DNA of 64,000 nt from Mycolicibacterium sp. MU0053 (GTDB lineage: Bacteria > Actinomycetota > Actinomycetes > Mycobacteriales > Mycobacteriaceae). Within the stretch, counting starts at the first letter, position 1. Every line of letters begins with the position of its first letter. Below the pieces are notes generated by a model. That model did no database searches and was not told the origin of the DNA. It saw only the letters and a program-made list of their open reading frames with translations. Shown piece after piece: positions 54,704 through 63,074 of this stretch. The translations under genes were made by a program, and so were the position numbers. Location of the stretch: positions 1,240,001-1,304,000 of the forward strand of contig NZ_OY726397.1 in assembly GCF_963378095.1 (NCBI RefSeq), in the 5' to 3' direction.

Positions 54704-55773
54704 CGCAACACCTCGAGGTCACCGAGTCGGATGCGTTGCGCCTGCGGAAGGTCCGGCGCGGCGCCGGGTTGCAGGAACCGCAGCACGAACAACCCGAACC
54801 GGCGGCCTTCGGTGTCCAACCAGTCGTAGCCGCGCACACCCGGATCCCGGGCGGCGAGCACGAATCGGTACCTGCCGTCGGTCAACGTACTCGAGGCGCC
54901 GGTGCGCGACACGGTGCGGTGCCGGTAGTCCAGCGAGTTCAGAAATCGGCTGTACAGCACGATGTTCCAGTGCCGACACGGCGGCGGGACGCCCTCGATC
55001 AGCAACGCCTCACCCTCATCGAGCTGCCAGGCGCCCCGCAGATAGTCGATTCCGGGTTCGGTGAAGGCCGCCCCGCCGGCCATCGCCGACCAACGTCGCA
55101 CGGTGTTGGGTTCTTTCGCGTCGGCGGCCACCGACAGCTCGAAAACCTGCGGCACATTCGCGATGACGGCACCGATCCGGGACAGGCCGGCGTCCAACGT
55201 CCGGGTCCGCACCGCGGCTGGGGCCGGCGGCGGGTCCAGCGTTTCGATGCGGCACCAACCGGGGCGTTCGGGGTCGGCGCCGTGGTGGGCATAACGCACC
55301 CACAGCGATGTCGAGCCGGACGGCAGTGTCAAGCCCGGAGCGGCCCCGAAGTCGTTGGTAGCCAGCGTCACCCCGAAATCACCATCGGCGTCGACGCCCA
55401 GGTCGTCGCTGTCGATGCGGGCCACTGCGGCTGCATCGCCGACGCCTTTACCGCTGTAGACCGTGATGGATTGGTACACCGACTGGCCGATGTTGCCGGT
55501 GATCCGATAAGAGCGGTCGTCGCGGATGTCGGTGATCCAGTATCGGTAATCCGGGTTGTCCATGAAGAATTTCTCACGCCACCCGTTGAACGGCATCAGC
55601 TCGGGCCGGTCCCGGTCGACTTCGAGGCGGCCCAACAGGTTGTTGACCGCGCGCAGCAGTGCTCGCCGACCGTCGGCGCGTTCGGCCGCATCGAGTGCGG
55701 CGGTGGCCGCATCGAGGGATTCGCCGGCCGCGCGCATGCCGTCGACCAGGGCGGTCCAGCCGTCATCAGTCAT
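54700..55773 (-). CDS. DUF1214 domain protein coupled to the sulfotransferase
   Basis: 357 aa. A DUF1214-type C-terminal half is recognisable (RGAWQLDEGEALLIEGVPPP, then CRHWNIVLYSRFLNSLDYRH and YRFVLAARDPG), a beta-rich domain of unknown activity. The N-terminal helices carry FMDNPDYRYWITDIRDDRSY. No signal peptide is seen. The -10 TAGCAT is 8 nt before the ATG, and the stop overlaps the sulfotransferase start, so the two are one operon. A shared role in making or modifying a sulfated product is inferred. Confidence 0.85.
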   Translation of the reverse strand: MTDDGWTALVDGMRAAGESLDAATAALDAAERADGRRALLRAVNNLLGRLEVDRDRPELMPFNGWREKFFMDNPDYRYWITDIRDDRSYRITGNIGQSVYQSITVYSGKGVGDAAAVARIDSDDLGVDADGDFGVTLATNDFGAAPGLTLPSGSTSLWVRYAHHGADPERPGWCRIETLDPPPAPAAVRTRTLDAGLSRIGAVIANVPQVFELSVAADAKEPNTVRRWSAMAGGAAFTEPGIDYLRGAWQLDEGEALLIEGVPPPCRHWNIVLYSRFLNSLDYRHRTVSRTGASSTLTDGRYRFVLAARDPGVRGYDWLDTEGRRFGLFVLRFLQPGAAPDLPQAQRIRLGDLEVLR

Positions 55774-55781
55774 TGCCCGGC

Positions 55782-55787
55782 ATGCTA
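55782..55787 (-). promoter_or_regulatory. -10 element for the DUF1214-sulfotransferase operon
   Basis: TAGCAT on the reverse strand, 8 nt before the ATG at 55773. Confidence 0.5.
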
Positions 55788-55841
55788 GCCGCGCGGTCGG
55801 CGTCCGGATGGGAACTGGGACGACGCGGCGTTGTCGAACGG

Positions 55842-55847
55842 TAGCTT
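55842..55847 (+). promoter_or_regulatory. -10 element for the isochorismatase-fold gene
   Basis: TAGCTT, 6 nt before the ATG at 55854. Confidence 0.5.
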
Positions 55848-55853
55848 GGTGGC

Positions 55854-56450
55854 ATGACCGACCACCCCACCTTGCGCGCCCTGACGGGCCTGCCCGTCGA
55901 GCCGTCGAGTCTCGCCGCGTCCACCCTGATCCTGATCGACTGCCAGAACACCTACACCCGTGGTGTGCTGGAACTCGAGGGCGTGCAGGCGGCGCTGGCG
56001 GAGGCGGCCACCATGCTGGACCGCGCGCGCACGGCCGGAATTCCGGTCATCCACATTCAGCACGACGCGGGCCCGGGTTCGCCCTATGACGTACGGGAGG
56101 AAATCGGCGCGATCGTCGACAGCGTCGCGCCGCGCGAAGGTGAACCGGTGGTGGTGAAGAACTACCCGAATTCCTTCGTCGGAACCGACCTCGACGAGCG
56201 ACTCAAGTCGCTGGGCGCGCAGAACCTGGTGCTGACCGGGTTCATGACCCACATGTGCGTCAACTCCACCGCGCGCGGCGCGTTCAACCTCGGTTACGCC
56301 CCGACCGTGGTGGCCGCGGCGACCGCGACCAGGGCGTTGCCCGGGGTCGAGGGCGAGGTTCCGGCGGCCGCCGTGCACAGCGCCAGCCTGGCCGCAATCG
56401 CGGACCTGTTCGCGGTCGTGGTGCCCGACGCGGCGGCGATACCGGACTGA
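55854..56450 (+). CDS. Isochorismatase-family cysteine hydrolase
   Basis: 198 aa. The Asp-Lys-Cys triad is complete: Asp29 ([10 protein letters not shown]), Lys102 ([10 protein letters not shown]) and Cys135 ([16 protein letters not shown], preceded by the usual cis-peptide region). Family members hydrolyse amides such as nicotinamide, biuret or streptothricin; the substrate cannot be read from sequence. It lies 28 bp upstream of the Rrf2 regulator and is probably cotranscribed. Confidence 0.9.
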   Translation: MTDHPTLRALTGLPVEPSSLAASTLILIDCQNTYTRGVLELEGVQAALAEAATMLDRARTAGIPVIHIQHDAGPGSPYDVREEIGAIVDSVAPREGEPVVVKNYPNSFVGTDLDERLKSLGAQNLVLTGFMTHMCVNSTARGAFNLGYAPTVVAAATATRALPGVEGEVPAAAVHSASLAAIADLFAVVVPDAAAIPD

Positions 56451-56478
56451 ACTGGGCCGAAATGGCAGGATTGCGCTG

Positions 56479-56958
56479 ATGCGGATGTCGGCGAAGGCGG
56501 AATACGGCGTGCGGGCGATGGTGCAGTTGGCCACGGTTGCCGCCGGGGAGCTGGCCACCACCGACGACCTGGCGAAGTCCCAGGGCATTCCGCCGCAGTT
56601 CCTGGTGGACATTCTGACGGTCCTGCGAACCGACCGTCTGGTGCGCAGCCACCGCGGTCGCGACGGGGGCTACGAGCTCGGCCGGCCGGCCGACCAGATC
56701 AGCATCGCCGACGTGCTGCGGTGCATCGACGGACCGCTGGCCAGCGTGCGGGACATCGGTCTCGGTGATCTGCCGTACTCGGGGCCCACGGCCGCCCTGA
56801 CCGACGTGTGGCGGGCCTTGCGGGCCAGCATGCGCTCGGTGCTGGAGCAGACCACTCTGGCCGACGTCGCGGCCGGGGCGCTGCCCGAGCACGTCAGCCT
56901 GCTGGCCGACGACTACCGCACGCAGGAGACGCAGCGCGGGCATCAGCCCGCGGGTTGA
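56479..56958 (+). CDS. Rrf2 family transcriptional regulator (Rv1287-like)
   Basis: 159 aa. The winged helix-turn-helix is N-terminal ([18 protein letters not shown], then [20 protein letters not shown]) with the Rrf2 wing [14 protein letters not shown]. Only one cysteine (LRCIDGPLA) is present, so it lacks the three-Cys Fe-S site of IscR/NsrR and resembles CymR, the cysteine-metabolism repressor. It stays near cysD/cysNC in both this window and M. tuberculosis, suggesting control of sulfur genes; this is inference. Confidence 0.92.
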   Translation: MRMSAKAEYGVRAMVQLATVAAGELATTDDLAKSQGIPPQFLVDILTVLRTDRLVRSHRGRDGGYELGRPADQISIADVLRCIDGPLASVRDIGLGDLPYSGPTAALTDVWRALRASMRSVLEQTTLADVAAGALPEHVSLLADDYRTQETQRGHQPAG

Positions 56959-57215
56959 GTCTTTTCCGGGTTTTCCGGGCCGTTATCCGGACCCTTGTCC
57001 TGGCCCCACTTGGGATTGCCGTCGTCATCGAGCCACTCGTTGATCGCGGTCCCGGTCACGGTGTTGTCCGAGCCGGGTAGCACTGCGGTCGGCCGGTCCT
57101 CGTAGACCTTGGCCATGCGTTTGGCTTCCTTCTTGGCCGATTCGGTGATCTCGACCTGCTCGGGTGGATCGGTTTGCTCGTTCATCCCTGAGGGCTGCCC
57201 GCTGCTGTGATCCAT
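56943..57215 (-). CDS. Small hydrophilic hypothetical protein
   Basis: 90 aa from the ATG at 57215 (an internal ATG at 57185 is possible). Charged throughout, with a Lys/Glu-rich helix ([20 protein letters not shown]) and a Gly/Pro/Asn-rich end ([16 protein letters not shown]). No domain is recognised. Its 3' end overlaps the convergent Rrf2 gene by 16 bp. It lies 12 bp downstream of the DUF4097-type gene and may belong to that operon. Confidence 0.65.
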   Translation of the reverse strand: MDHSSGQPSGMNEQTDPPEQVEITESAKKEAKRMAKVYEDRPTAVLPGSDNTVTGTAINEWLDDDGNPKWGQDKGPDNGPENPEKTQPAG

Positions 57216-57227
57216 CAAACACCGAAC

Positions 57228-58085
57228 TCAGATCCGATCGTCGATCGTCACACTCCCGAATTCCGAGCGCGCCGTGACCTCCGAGACCGCCTCGGTGGGG
57301 TCGGAGGTTCGCGGCACCCGGACCACGGTCCGACCGTCGGCGGCGCCGGTGCTGGCTTGGACCAGGAACGGCCCGTCTCCGCCCAGCCCGATCGTGACTT
57401 CACCTTGGCCCGTGGTCGCCTCGATGCGCGGCGGCGGCGGGTCCTGGAAGTCCACACTGATCCTGCCCTCAACGGTGTTGGCGGAGAATGATTCTCGAAC
57501 GGCGATGGGCCGACGACTATGAATCGAGCCGTGCTCGTTGTGGATCTCGGTGGTGCGGGCCGCGCCGCGCAGGATTACCGCTCCGTTGTCGGTCCGGGCC
57601 ACCAGCTTGTCCAGGTCGGCGTCGACCATCAGGGCGCCGTAGCGCTGGGCGGTGTTCAGCGTCAATCCGCGGGCCGCCGCCGGCGGCAACACGACCTTGA
57701 CCTCGCCGGCTCGCACCCACCGGAGCCAGCCCGGGGCCGCCCCGCGGACCGAGACGCGGGCGCTCTCGGCATCGGAGGTCACGTCCAATTCGTGGCGGTT
57801 GGTCCCCGTGGTGGTGACAAATCGCAGTTCGACGCGCGCCTCGGTGGCCTCGTCGTCGGACACCACCCGGATGGCCATCGGCACGTTGGCGGCATCGATG
57901 TGCAACGTTCGCAGGGTGGCGGGCAGAGTCTGGGTGTCGGCGATGGCCCGGATGCGGCCCACCCCCAGGGCGACGGTGGTCAGGCTCGTCACCACGCCGA
58001 GGCAGAGCACGATGGCGGCGGCGACGATGACGACCCGGATGGTGTTTCGTCCGCCGCGGGTGAGCGGAGTGGATGTTTCGGTCAT
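57228..58085 (-). CDS. Membrane-anchored DUF4097-like beta-solenoid protein
   Basis: 285 aa. One N-terminal TM helix (TIRVVIVAAAIVLCLGVVTS) is followed by an extracytoplasmic beta-rich domain with repeats of the DUF4097 type (LVARTDNGAVILRGAARTT, EIHNEHGSIHS, FSANTVEGRISVDF, SEFGSVTID). GGAGG precedes the ATG. It follows the response regulator by 12 bp, forming a kinase-regulator-effector operon. An envelope role in the stress sensed by the kinase is inferred. Confidence 0.85.
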   Translation of the reverse strand: MTETSTPLTRGGRNTIRVVIVAAAIVLCLGVVTSLTTVALGVGRIRAIADTQTLPATLRTLHIDAANVPMAIRVVSDDEATEARVELRFVTTTGTNRHELDVTSDAESARVSVRGAAPGWLRWVRAGEVKVVLPPAAARGLTLNTAQRYGALMVDADLDKLVARTDNGAVILRGAARTTEIHNEHGSIHSRRPIAVRESFSANTVEGRISVDFQDPPPPRIEATTGQGEVTIGLGGDGPFLVQASTGAADGRTVVRVPRTSDPTEAVSEVTARSEFGSVTIDDRI

Positions 58086-58097
58086 GAGGTCCTCCGG

Positions 58098-58742
58098 TCA
58101 GCTGTCCAGGTAGCGGAGTACCGCCAGGATGCGGCGGTTTTCGCTCTGGTCGGGAGCAAGGTCGAACTTGGTGAAGATGGATGCGATGTGCTTTTCGGCG
58201 GAACCGGTCGAGATCGACAGCGTCGCGGCGATCGCCGAGTTGGTCTTGCCCTCGGCCATCAACTGCAGTACGTCGCGCTCCCTGGGCGTCAGTTCGCTCA
58301 GCGCGTTGCGGCGCTGCGATCGGACCAGGATCTGCGCGACGACTTCGGGATCCAGCACGGTGCCGCCGGCGCCGACGGTGGCGACCGCGTCCAGGAACGC
58401 CGGCACGTCGGCGACCCGATCCTTGAGCAGATATCCGAATCCGCGGGTATCTGCCGCGATCAGTTCGGCCGCATAGCGTTCCTCGACGTAGTGCGACAGC
58501 ACCAGGACCGCCGAATCCGGGTTCTGGCGGCGGATCAGGGCCGCGGCCCGGATGCCCTCGTCGGTGAAGGTGGGCGGCATCCGGACATCGACGATCGCGA
58601 GGTCCGGGTGCAGGTCGTTGACGACGCGCAGCAGGTCGGTGGCGTCGGCCACGCCGGCGACCATCTCGTGGCCGGCGTCGGTCAGGATGCGTTCCAACCC
58701 CGCGCGCAGCAGCGCCGAATCCTCGGCGATCACGATGCGCAT
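58098..58742 (-). CDS. NarL/LuxR-type response regulator
   Basis: 214 aa. The receiver domain has acidic Glu7/Asp8, phospho-acceptor Asp52 (LAIVDVRMPP), Ser/Thr in LVLSHYV and Lys in YLLKDRV. The C-terminal LuxR helix-turn-helix is ELTPRERDVLQLMAEGKTN and IAATLSISTGSAEKHIASIF. It overlaps the histidine kinase gene by 13 bp, its cognate partner. Confidence 0.94.
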   Translation of the reverse strand: MRIVIAEDSALLRAGLERILTDAGHEMVAGVADATDLLRVVNDLHPDLAIVDVRMPPTFTDEGIRAAALIRRQNPDSAVLVLSHYVEERYAAELIAADTRGFGYLLKDRVADVPAFLDAVATVGAGGTVLDPEVVAQILVRSQRRNALSELTPRERDVLQLMAEGKTNSAIAATLSISTGSAEKHIASIFTKFDLAPDQSENRRILAVLRYLDS

Positions 58743-60025
58743 GGCAGCACCGCGCTCACGATGGTGGGGCCGGTGGCCGGGCTGGACAACGACAGCGTCC
58801 CGCCTGCGGCGCGCACCCGTTCGGCCAGCCCGCGCAGACCGGTGCTGTCGGGATCGTCGGTGATCTGCGCGCCGCCGCGCCCGTCGTCGAACACCGAGAC
58901 GTGTAATTGGTGAGCCGCGTTGTCGAGGCGCACCGTGACCACCGCCCGGCTGGCATCAGCGTGCTTGGCCACGTTGGTCAGCGCCTCGGCCACCACGAAG
59001 TAGGCCACCGCCTCCACCTCCTCCGGCAGCCGACGGGGCAGATCGACCTCGAGATAGGTTGGGATACCGGAGGTTTCACTGCGTTGGGCGACAGCGGACA
59101 GCGCGGCGTCGAGGCCGCGGTCGGACAGGATGGTCGGCGCGATGCCGCGTACCACGTCTCGTAATTCCGAGAGCGCCTGCTTTGCATCGCCGTGCGCCTC
59201 GTTGATCAGGGTCTTGGCGGCAGGCAGGTCGGAATCCAGCTTGGTCTGCGCGAGCCCGATCGTCATGGCAAGCGACACCAACCGCGGTTGCACGCTGTCG
59301 TGCAGGTCGCGTTCGATGCGATGCCGCTCGGTGTGCGCGGAGGACACCGCACCCTGTCGGGCGTCGGCCAGCGCGGTGACCTGATGTTGCAACGCCGCGG
59401 TGCTCGACGGTGCCAGCAGCCAGCGGTCGATCAGGGCGTCCACGCTGGGTGCCACGGCCAGGATCCCGACCGCGCCGAGCAGTGCGGTGATCGCCAGCAG
59501 CCACGCCACCGGCACCGGCAGGAAGTCCAGGCCGACGGCCGGGTCGCTGTTGCGCACCGCGATGGCAACGGCCGGGCCCACGATGGCGGATGTCAACAGC
59601 ACCAGCGCGATACCGGTGGCCACCACGTCGTAAAGCATCCGCAGATAGTGGTGGCTGAACACCTTCCAGAACCGGGCGCTGCTGAGGTCCAGCCACAGTT
59701 GGTGCAGCCAACCTTGAAACCCGGTGTATTTCGACAACGGCCGTGCCGGTACCGCGATACCCAGACCGAATACCGCCTCGCTGCGGACCCGTTCCACCAC
59801 ATCCACGCCGCGGATCACATAGACGAAGGCCACCGCGGCAATCACGGTGCCGATCAGCGAGGGAATCGAGGAAACGGCAATGATGATGAGGGCCAGGGGA
59901 ATCCAGAACCACACCAGGGCGAGGAAAGCGTTGGTCACCATCGACGCGGTGGGTACCACGCCCAGATGCCACCCTTGGGTGCGGGCCCGCGGCGGTGCCG
60001 GAAGAACATCGGTTTCGACTGCCAT
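58730..60025 (-). CDS. Sensor histidine kinase (HisKA_3 type with actinobacterial sensor domain)
   Basis: 431 aa. The N-terminal ~200 residues carry four or more TM helices with a GFQGWLHQLWLDLSSARFWK segment typical of the 'putative sensor' domain of actinobacterial kinases. The phospho-acceptor His is in ERHRIERDLHDSVQPRL (~245). The ATP-binding domain has the N box VVAEALTNVAKHA, DDGRGG and STGLRGLAERV. The signal is unknown, possibly envelope stress. The -10 TAGGTT (60032-60037) is 6 nt from the ATG. Confidence 0.93.
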   Translation of the reverse strand: MAVETDVLPAPPRARTQGWHLGVVPTASMVTNAFLALVWFWIPLALIIIAVSSIPSLIGTVIAAVAFVYVIRGVDVVERVRSEAVFGLGIAVPARPLSKYTGFQGWLHQLWLDLSSARFWKVFSHHYLRMLYDVVATGIALVLLTSAIVGPAVAIAVRNSDPAVGLDFLPVPVAWLLAITALLGAVGILAVAPSVDALIDRWLLAPSSTAALQHQVTALADARQGAVSSAHTERHRIERDLHDSVQPRLVSLAMTIGLAQTKLDSDLPAAKTLINEAHGDAKQALSELRDVVRGIAPTILSDRGLDAALSAVAQRSETSGIPTYLEVDLPRRLPEEVEAVAYFVVAEALTNVAKHADASRAVVTVRLDNAAHQLHVSVFDDGRGGAQITDDPDSTGLRGLAERVRAAGGTLSLSSPATGPTIVSAVLPCAS

Positions 60026-60031
60026 ACGTCA

Positions 60032-60037
60032 AACCTA
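60032..60037 (-). promoter_or_regulatory. -10 element for the two-component operon
   Basis: TAGGTT on the reverse strand, 6 nt before the kinase ATG. Confidence 0.5.
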
Positions 60038-60132
60038 GGTATCCGCGGCGTGCGGCGACATGCCGTTTTCCGGACAGTGTGGCGGGGGATATCCCCCAGG
60101 TCCGTCGGGGATCAATGGATCCGACGTCGCGT

Positions 60133-60138
60133 TAGGGT
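60133..60138 (+). promoter_or_regulatory. -10 element for the TDT transporter gene
   Basis: TAGGGT, 6 nt before the GTG at 60145. Confidence 0.5.
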
Positions 60139-60144
60139 CGGGGC

Positions 60145-61296
60145 GTGATCGCTGCTGCCAGCCCCGGTGAGGCGCCCGCGCCGCACTCGCGGGTCGAAAT
60201 GCTGGGAAACATCGGACCCAATTGGTTCGCCGCGGTGATGGGGACGGGCATCGTCGCCACCGCCGGTGCCACCTTGCCGGTGCAGATTCCCGGTGTGCGC
60301 GGATTCACCGAGGTGGTCTGGGTGATCGCCCTGGCGCTGCTGGTCGTGCTGGGTGTCGTCGTCGGCGGGCACTGGCTCTGGCATCCGCGGGTGGTGCGCG
60401 GACATGCCCGCAACCCGCAGATGGCCCACTTCTACGGCGCGGCCCCGATGGCCCTGGTGACGGTCGGATCCGGCGCGCTGCTGGTGGGTAAGGACCTGAT
60501 CGGGGAGCGCGTCGCGGTCGATCTGGCGTGGGTGTTGTGGACCGCGGGCACGTTGGGGGGTTTGTTCACCGCGGTGAGCATCCCGTTCCTGATGTTCACC
60601 CAGTACACGGTCGAACCGGATGCGGCGTTCGGTGGCTGGTTGATGCCCGTGGTGCCGCCGATGGTGTCAGCGGCCGGCGGTGCGCTGCTGATTCCGCATA
60701 TGGCTCCGGGCACCGGGCGCGAGACCATGTTGTACGGCTGCTACGCGATGTTCGGCCTGTCACTGGTGGCGTCGTTGATCATCATCTCGATGATCTGGAC
60801 GCGGCTCACGTTGTACGGCACGTCGGGCACCGCGCGGGTGCCGACGCTGTGGATCGTGCTCGGCCCGCTGGGCCAGTCCATCACGGTGGCCGGCCTGCTG
60901 GGCAGCTACGCGGCGCTGGCGGTGGATCCCGCGCTCGCCGACGGCATGCGCGTCTTCGGGATCTTGTTCGGCGTGCCGGTGTGGGGTTTCGCCGTGCTGT
61001 GGATCGCCTTGGCGACGGCACTGACCGTCCGCACGTTGCGGCGGGGTATGCCGTTCGCGCTGACGTGGTGGAGTCTGACGTTCCCGGTCGGTACGTTCGT
61101 CACCGGCACCACCCAGCTGGCGACACACACGTCGTTGCCGGCGTTCGAGGTCGCCGCCGTGGCCGCCTATGTGGGTCTGTTGGGGACCTGGGTGTTGGTG
61201 GCGATCCGCACCACCAGGGGCAGCGTGCGCGGCAACCTGTTTCAGCCGCCGATCAACACCGACCCGATCCGGGCCCGCAAGGATCCCCTGGGCTGA
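60145..61296 (+). CDS. TDT family transporter (SLAC1/TehA/Mae1 type)
   Basis: 383 aa with ten hydrophobic segments. The family start NIGPNWFAAVMGTGIVATAG is characteristic, as are PMVSAAGGALLIPHM and LGPLGQSITVAG later. TDT proteins carry anions such as C4-dicarboxylates, sulfite or tellurite. The substrate here is unknown. It diverges from the two-component operon and is 24 bp upstream of an F420-type oxidoreductase. Confidence 0.88.
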   Translation: MIAAASPGEAPAPHSRVEMLGNIGPNWFAAVMGTGIVATAGATLPVQIPGVRGFTEVVWVIALALLVVLGVVVGGHWLWHPRVVRGHARNPQMAHFYGAAPMALVTVGSGALLVGKDLIGERVAVDLAWVLWTAGTLGGLFTAVSIPFLMFTQYTVEPDAAFGGWLMPVVPPMVSAAGGALLIPHMAPGTGRETMLYGCYAMFGLSLVASLIIISMIWTRLTLYGTSGTARVPTLWIVLGPLGQSITVAGLLGSYAALAVDPALADGMRVFGILFGVPVWGFAVLWIALATALTVRTLRRGMPFALTWWSLTFPVGTFVTGTTQLATHTSLPAFEVAAVAAYVGLLGTWVLVAIRTTRGSVRGNLFQPPINTDPIRARKDPLG

Positions 61297-61320
61297 GCCC
61301 GGCCGTGCCACAATCCCGGT

Positions 61321-62214
61321 GTGCGCATAGGGATGACGATGCCGGTCATGGAACCGGATTTGGACGCCGCGACGCTGCGGCTGTGGGCGAAGACCGTCGA
61401 CGAGGGCTCGTTTTCGTCGTTGTGCTGGGGTGAGCGCATCGCGTTCGACAACCCGGACAGCCTGACGCTGCTGGGCGCACTGGCGGCCTGGACCGACCGG
61501 GTGCAGTTGGTGACGACGGTGATAGTGCCGCAGTTGCACGATCCGGTGATGTGCGCCAAGGCATTGGCCACCGGCGACCTGATCTCCGAAGGTCGGCTGA
61601 CGGTGGGGTTGGGGGTCGGCGGCCGGCATGAGGACTACCAGGCCGTCGGCGCGGACCCGAAGACCCAAACGATGCGCGGCATGGCCGAACGGGTCGAGAT
61701 CATGCGTCGGGTGTGGGCCGGGGAACGCGTCGGCGACGCGGTGCTGCCCGTGGGACCGTCCCCGGTGCAACGCGGCGGACCGCGGCTACTGGTGGGGACC
61801 ATCGGACCCAAGACCGTGCGCAGCGCGGCCGGCTGGGCCGACGGGCTGGCCGGCACCACGCTCGATCTCGACGTCGCCAAGCAGAATGACCTGTTCGACG
61901 TCGCCCGTCAGGCGTGGGCCCAACTCGACAAACCCGCACCGCACTTGGCGACGTCATTCTGGTTTGCGCTGGGTCCGGCCGAGGCGGCGCGTGATCAGGT
62001 GCGTGCGCACCTGCGCCGCTATATGAACTGGATTCCCGCGGAGTTCGTCGATGCGATCGCCCCGACCACCGGATGGTCGGGAGACGAGGACGAGCTGGCA
62101 GCGGTGTTGCGGGCTTTCGAAGCGGTGGGCACCGACGAGGTGCATCTCATTCCCACCAGCTCCGACGTGGAGCAACTGCGGCGTGTTGCCGAGGTGGCGC
62201 GCGACTTCAATTAA
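61321..62214 (+). CDS. LLM-class F420-dependent oxidoreductase
   Basis: 297 aa luciferase-like TIM barrel. N-terminal MRIGMTMPVMEPDL, then WGERIAFDNPDSLTLLGALA, TVGLGVGGRHEDYQAVGADP and RGMAERVEIMRRVW match the F420-dependent mycobacterial subgroup. The substrate is unknown. The GTG start has no clear ribosome-binding site. The gene is probably cotranscribed with the transporter upstream; the 425 bp after its stop contain no gene. Confidence 0.88.
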   Translation: MRIGMTMPVMEPDLDAATLRLWAKTVDEGSFSSLCWGERIAFDNPDSLTLLGALAAWTDRVQLVTTVIVPQLHDPVMCAKALATGDLISEGRLTVGLGVGGRHEDYQAVGADPKTQTMRGMAERVEIMRRVWAGERVGDAVLPVGPSPVQRGGPRLLVGTIGPKTVRSAAGWADGLAGTTLDLDVAKQNDLFDVARQAWAQLDKPAPHLATSFWFALGPAEAARDQVRAHLRRYMNWIPAEFVDAIAPTTGWSGDEDELAAVLRAFEAVGTDEVHLIPTSSDVEQLRRVAEVARDFN

Positions 62215-62639
62215 GCCGCCGAATGCGATTGCCCGCCAAGCGGTCTGGACCCGACGGGTCAGGTGGTGGGCGAGGCGGTGCGGTTCTTCTCGGGTGATTC
62301 TCGCCGCGGGCGGTCCGAAAAGACAAGCGCGGCAACGTCATTATCGCGTGACGTGTTCTTCGGTGCCGCGGTCGGCTGATGCGGGTGCGAGAAGAGAAGC
62401 TCTGGTTCCATGGTGGTGTCCTAGCGTTTAGGGGTCACGCATGCGGGGCGTTACAAAGATGTACACTGCGCCACAAACGCGTGAATGTCGCCGTCTCGGC
62501 GCTCTAGTGCCCAGTGCTTGCGGCATCTGATGCCCACTGTACACGGTGCGGCCGAATCCGGGCCGGAGTTGGGCGGCGATGTCGACCGATTTCGAGCACG
62601 TCCGGCGGTGGGTGCCCCGATCCGCGGTTATGGTGAGAC
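62215..62639. promoter_or_regulatory. 425-bp non-coding gap with two TGTACAC copies before the lactate monooxygenase operon
   Basis: No convincing gene on either strand. TGTACAC occurs at 62460-62466 and 62538-62544, 78 bp apart, and the second sits in CACTGTACACGGTG, a near-dyad. TATGGT (62629-62634) 5 nt before the ATG at 62640 is the likely -10. The repeats could be binding sites for a GntR/LldR-type lactate regulator; this is speculative. Confidence 0.4.
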
Positions 62640-63074
62640 ATGGGTAACCGCCGCTCACTGTCCTGGTTCTATCAGCTCGATCGCGCTGATCAGGCCGTTC
62701 TTTTGGCCCGGCCGCATGGGTACCTACCCGACGGCGTGGCAGCCAAAATCGAAGGCCACACGGTGCCCGCCGGGCGCGACGGCACCCCCGACGCGACCCC
62801 GCGTTGGCAGCTGCGGTCGGCGGAGGCGAATCTTCTCGAAGACGAGCGATTGCGGCTCGACGCCATGTGGCGCGGCTTGTCGCCCGGCACGCGTGCGGAA
62901 CTGGTGGCCTCGCGCGGCGGGCCGGTGCCGGCGCACTGCCGAGAGGCCATCCTCGATCTGCTACCCGGCGGTGTGCCCCCGGGTACCGACCTGGACGTCG
63001 CCTTCGACCTCACGGGCATCGTCGCCGCGTACGTGGAGATGGCCGCCGGTGACGGCCGGGGGATTGCCGTATGA
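62640..63074 (+). CDS. Hypothetical protein coupled to lactate 2-monooxygenase
   Basis: 144 aa, unrecognised. The N-terminus ([23 protein letters not shown]) is followed by a polar middle rich in Asp/Arg, and a helical C-terminal third with [12 protein letters not shown]. No TM helix or signal peptide. The stop overlaps the ATG of the monooxygenase gene (ATGA), so they are cotranslated. It may help fold, load or regulate the enzyme. Confidence 0.72.
   Translation: MGNRRSLSWFYQLDRADQAVLLARPHGYLPDGVAAKIEGHTVPAGRDGTPDATPRWQLRSAEANLLEDERLRLDAMWRGLSPGTRAELVASRGGPVPAHCREAILDLLPGGVPPGTDLDVAFDLTGIVAAYVEMAAGDGRGIAV

Noticed and set aside
62428..62658. 76-codon reverse frame in the gap before the lactate monooxygenase operon
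   Set aside because: No ribosome-binding site, no domain, Arg/Thr-rich composition, and it overlaps the start of the next gene.
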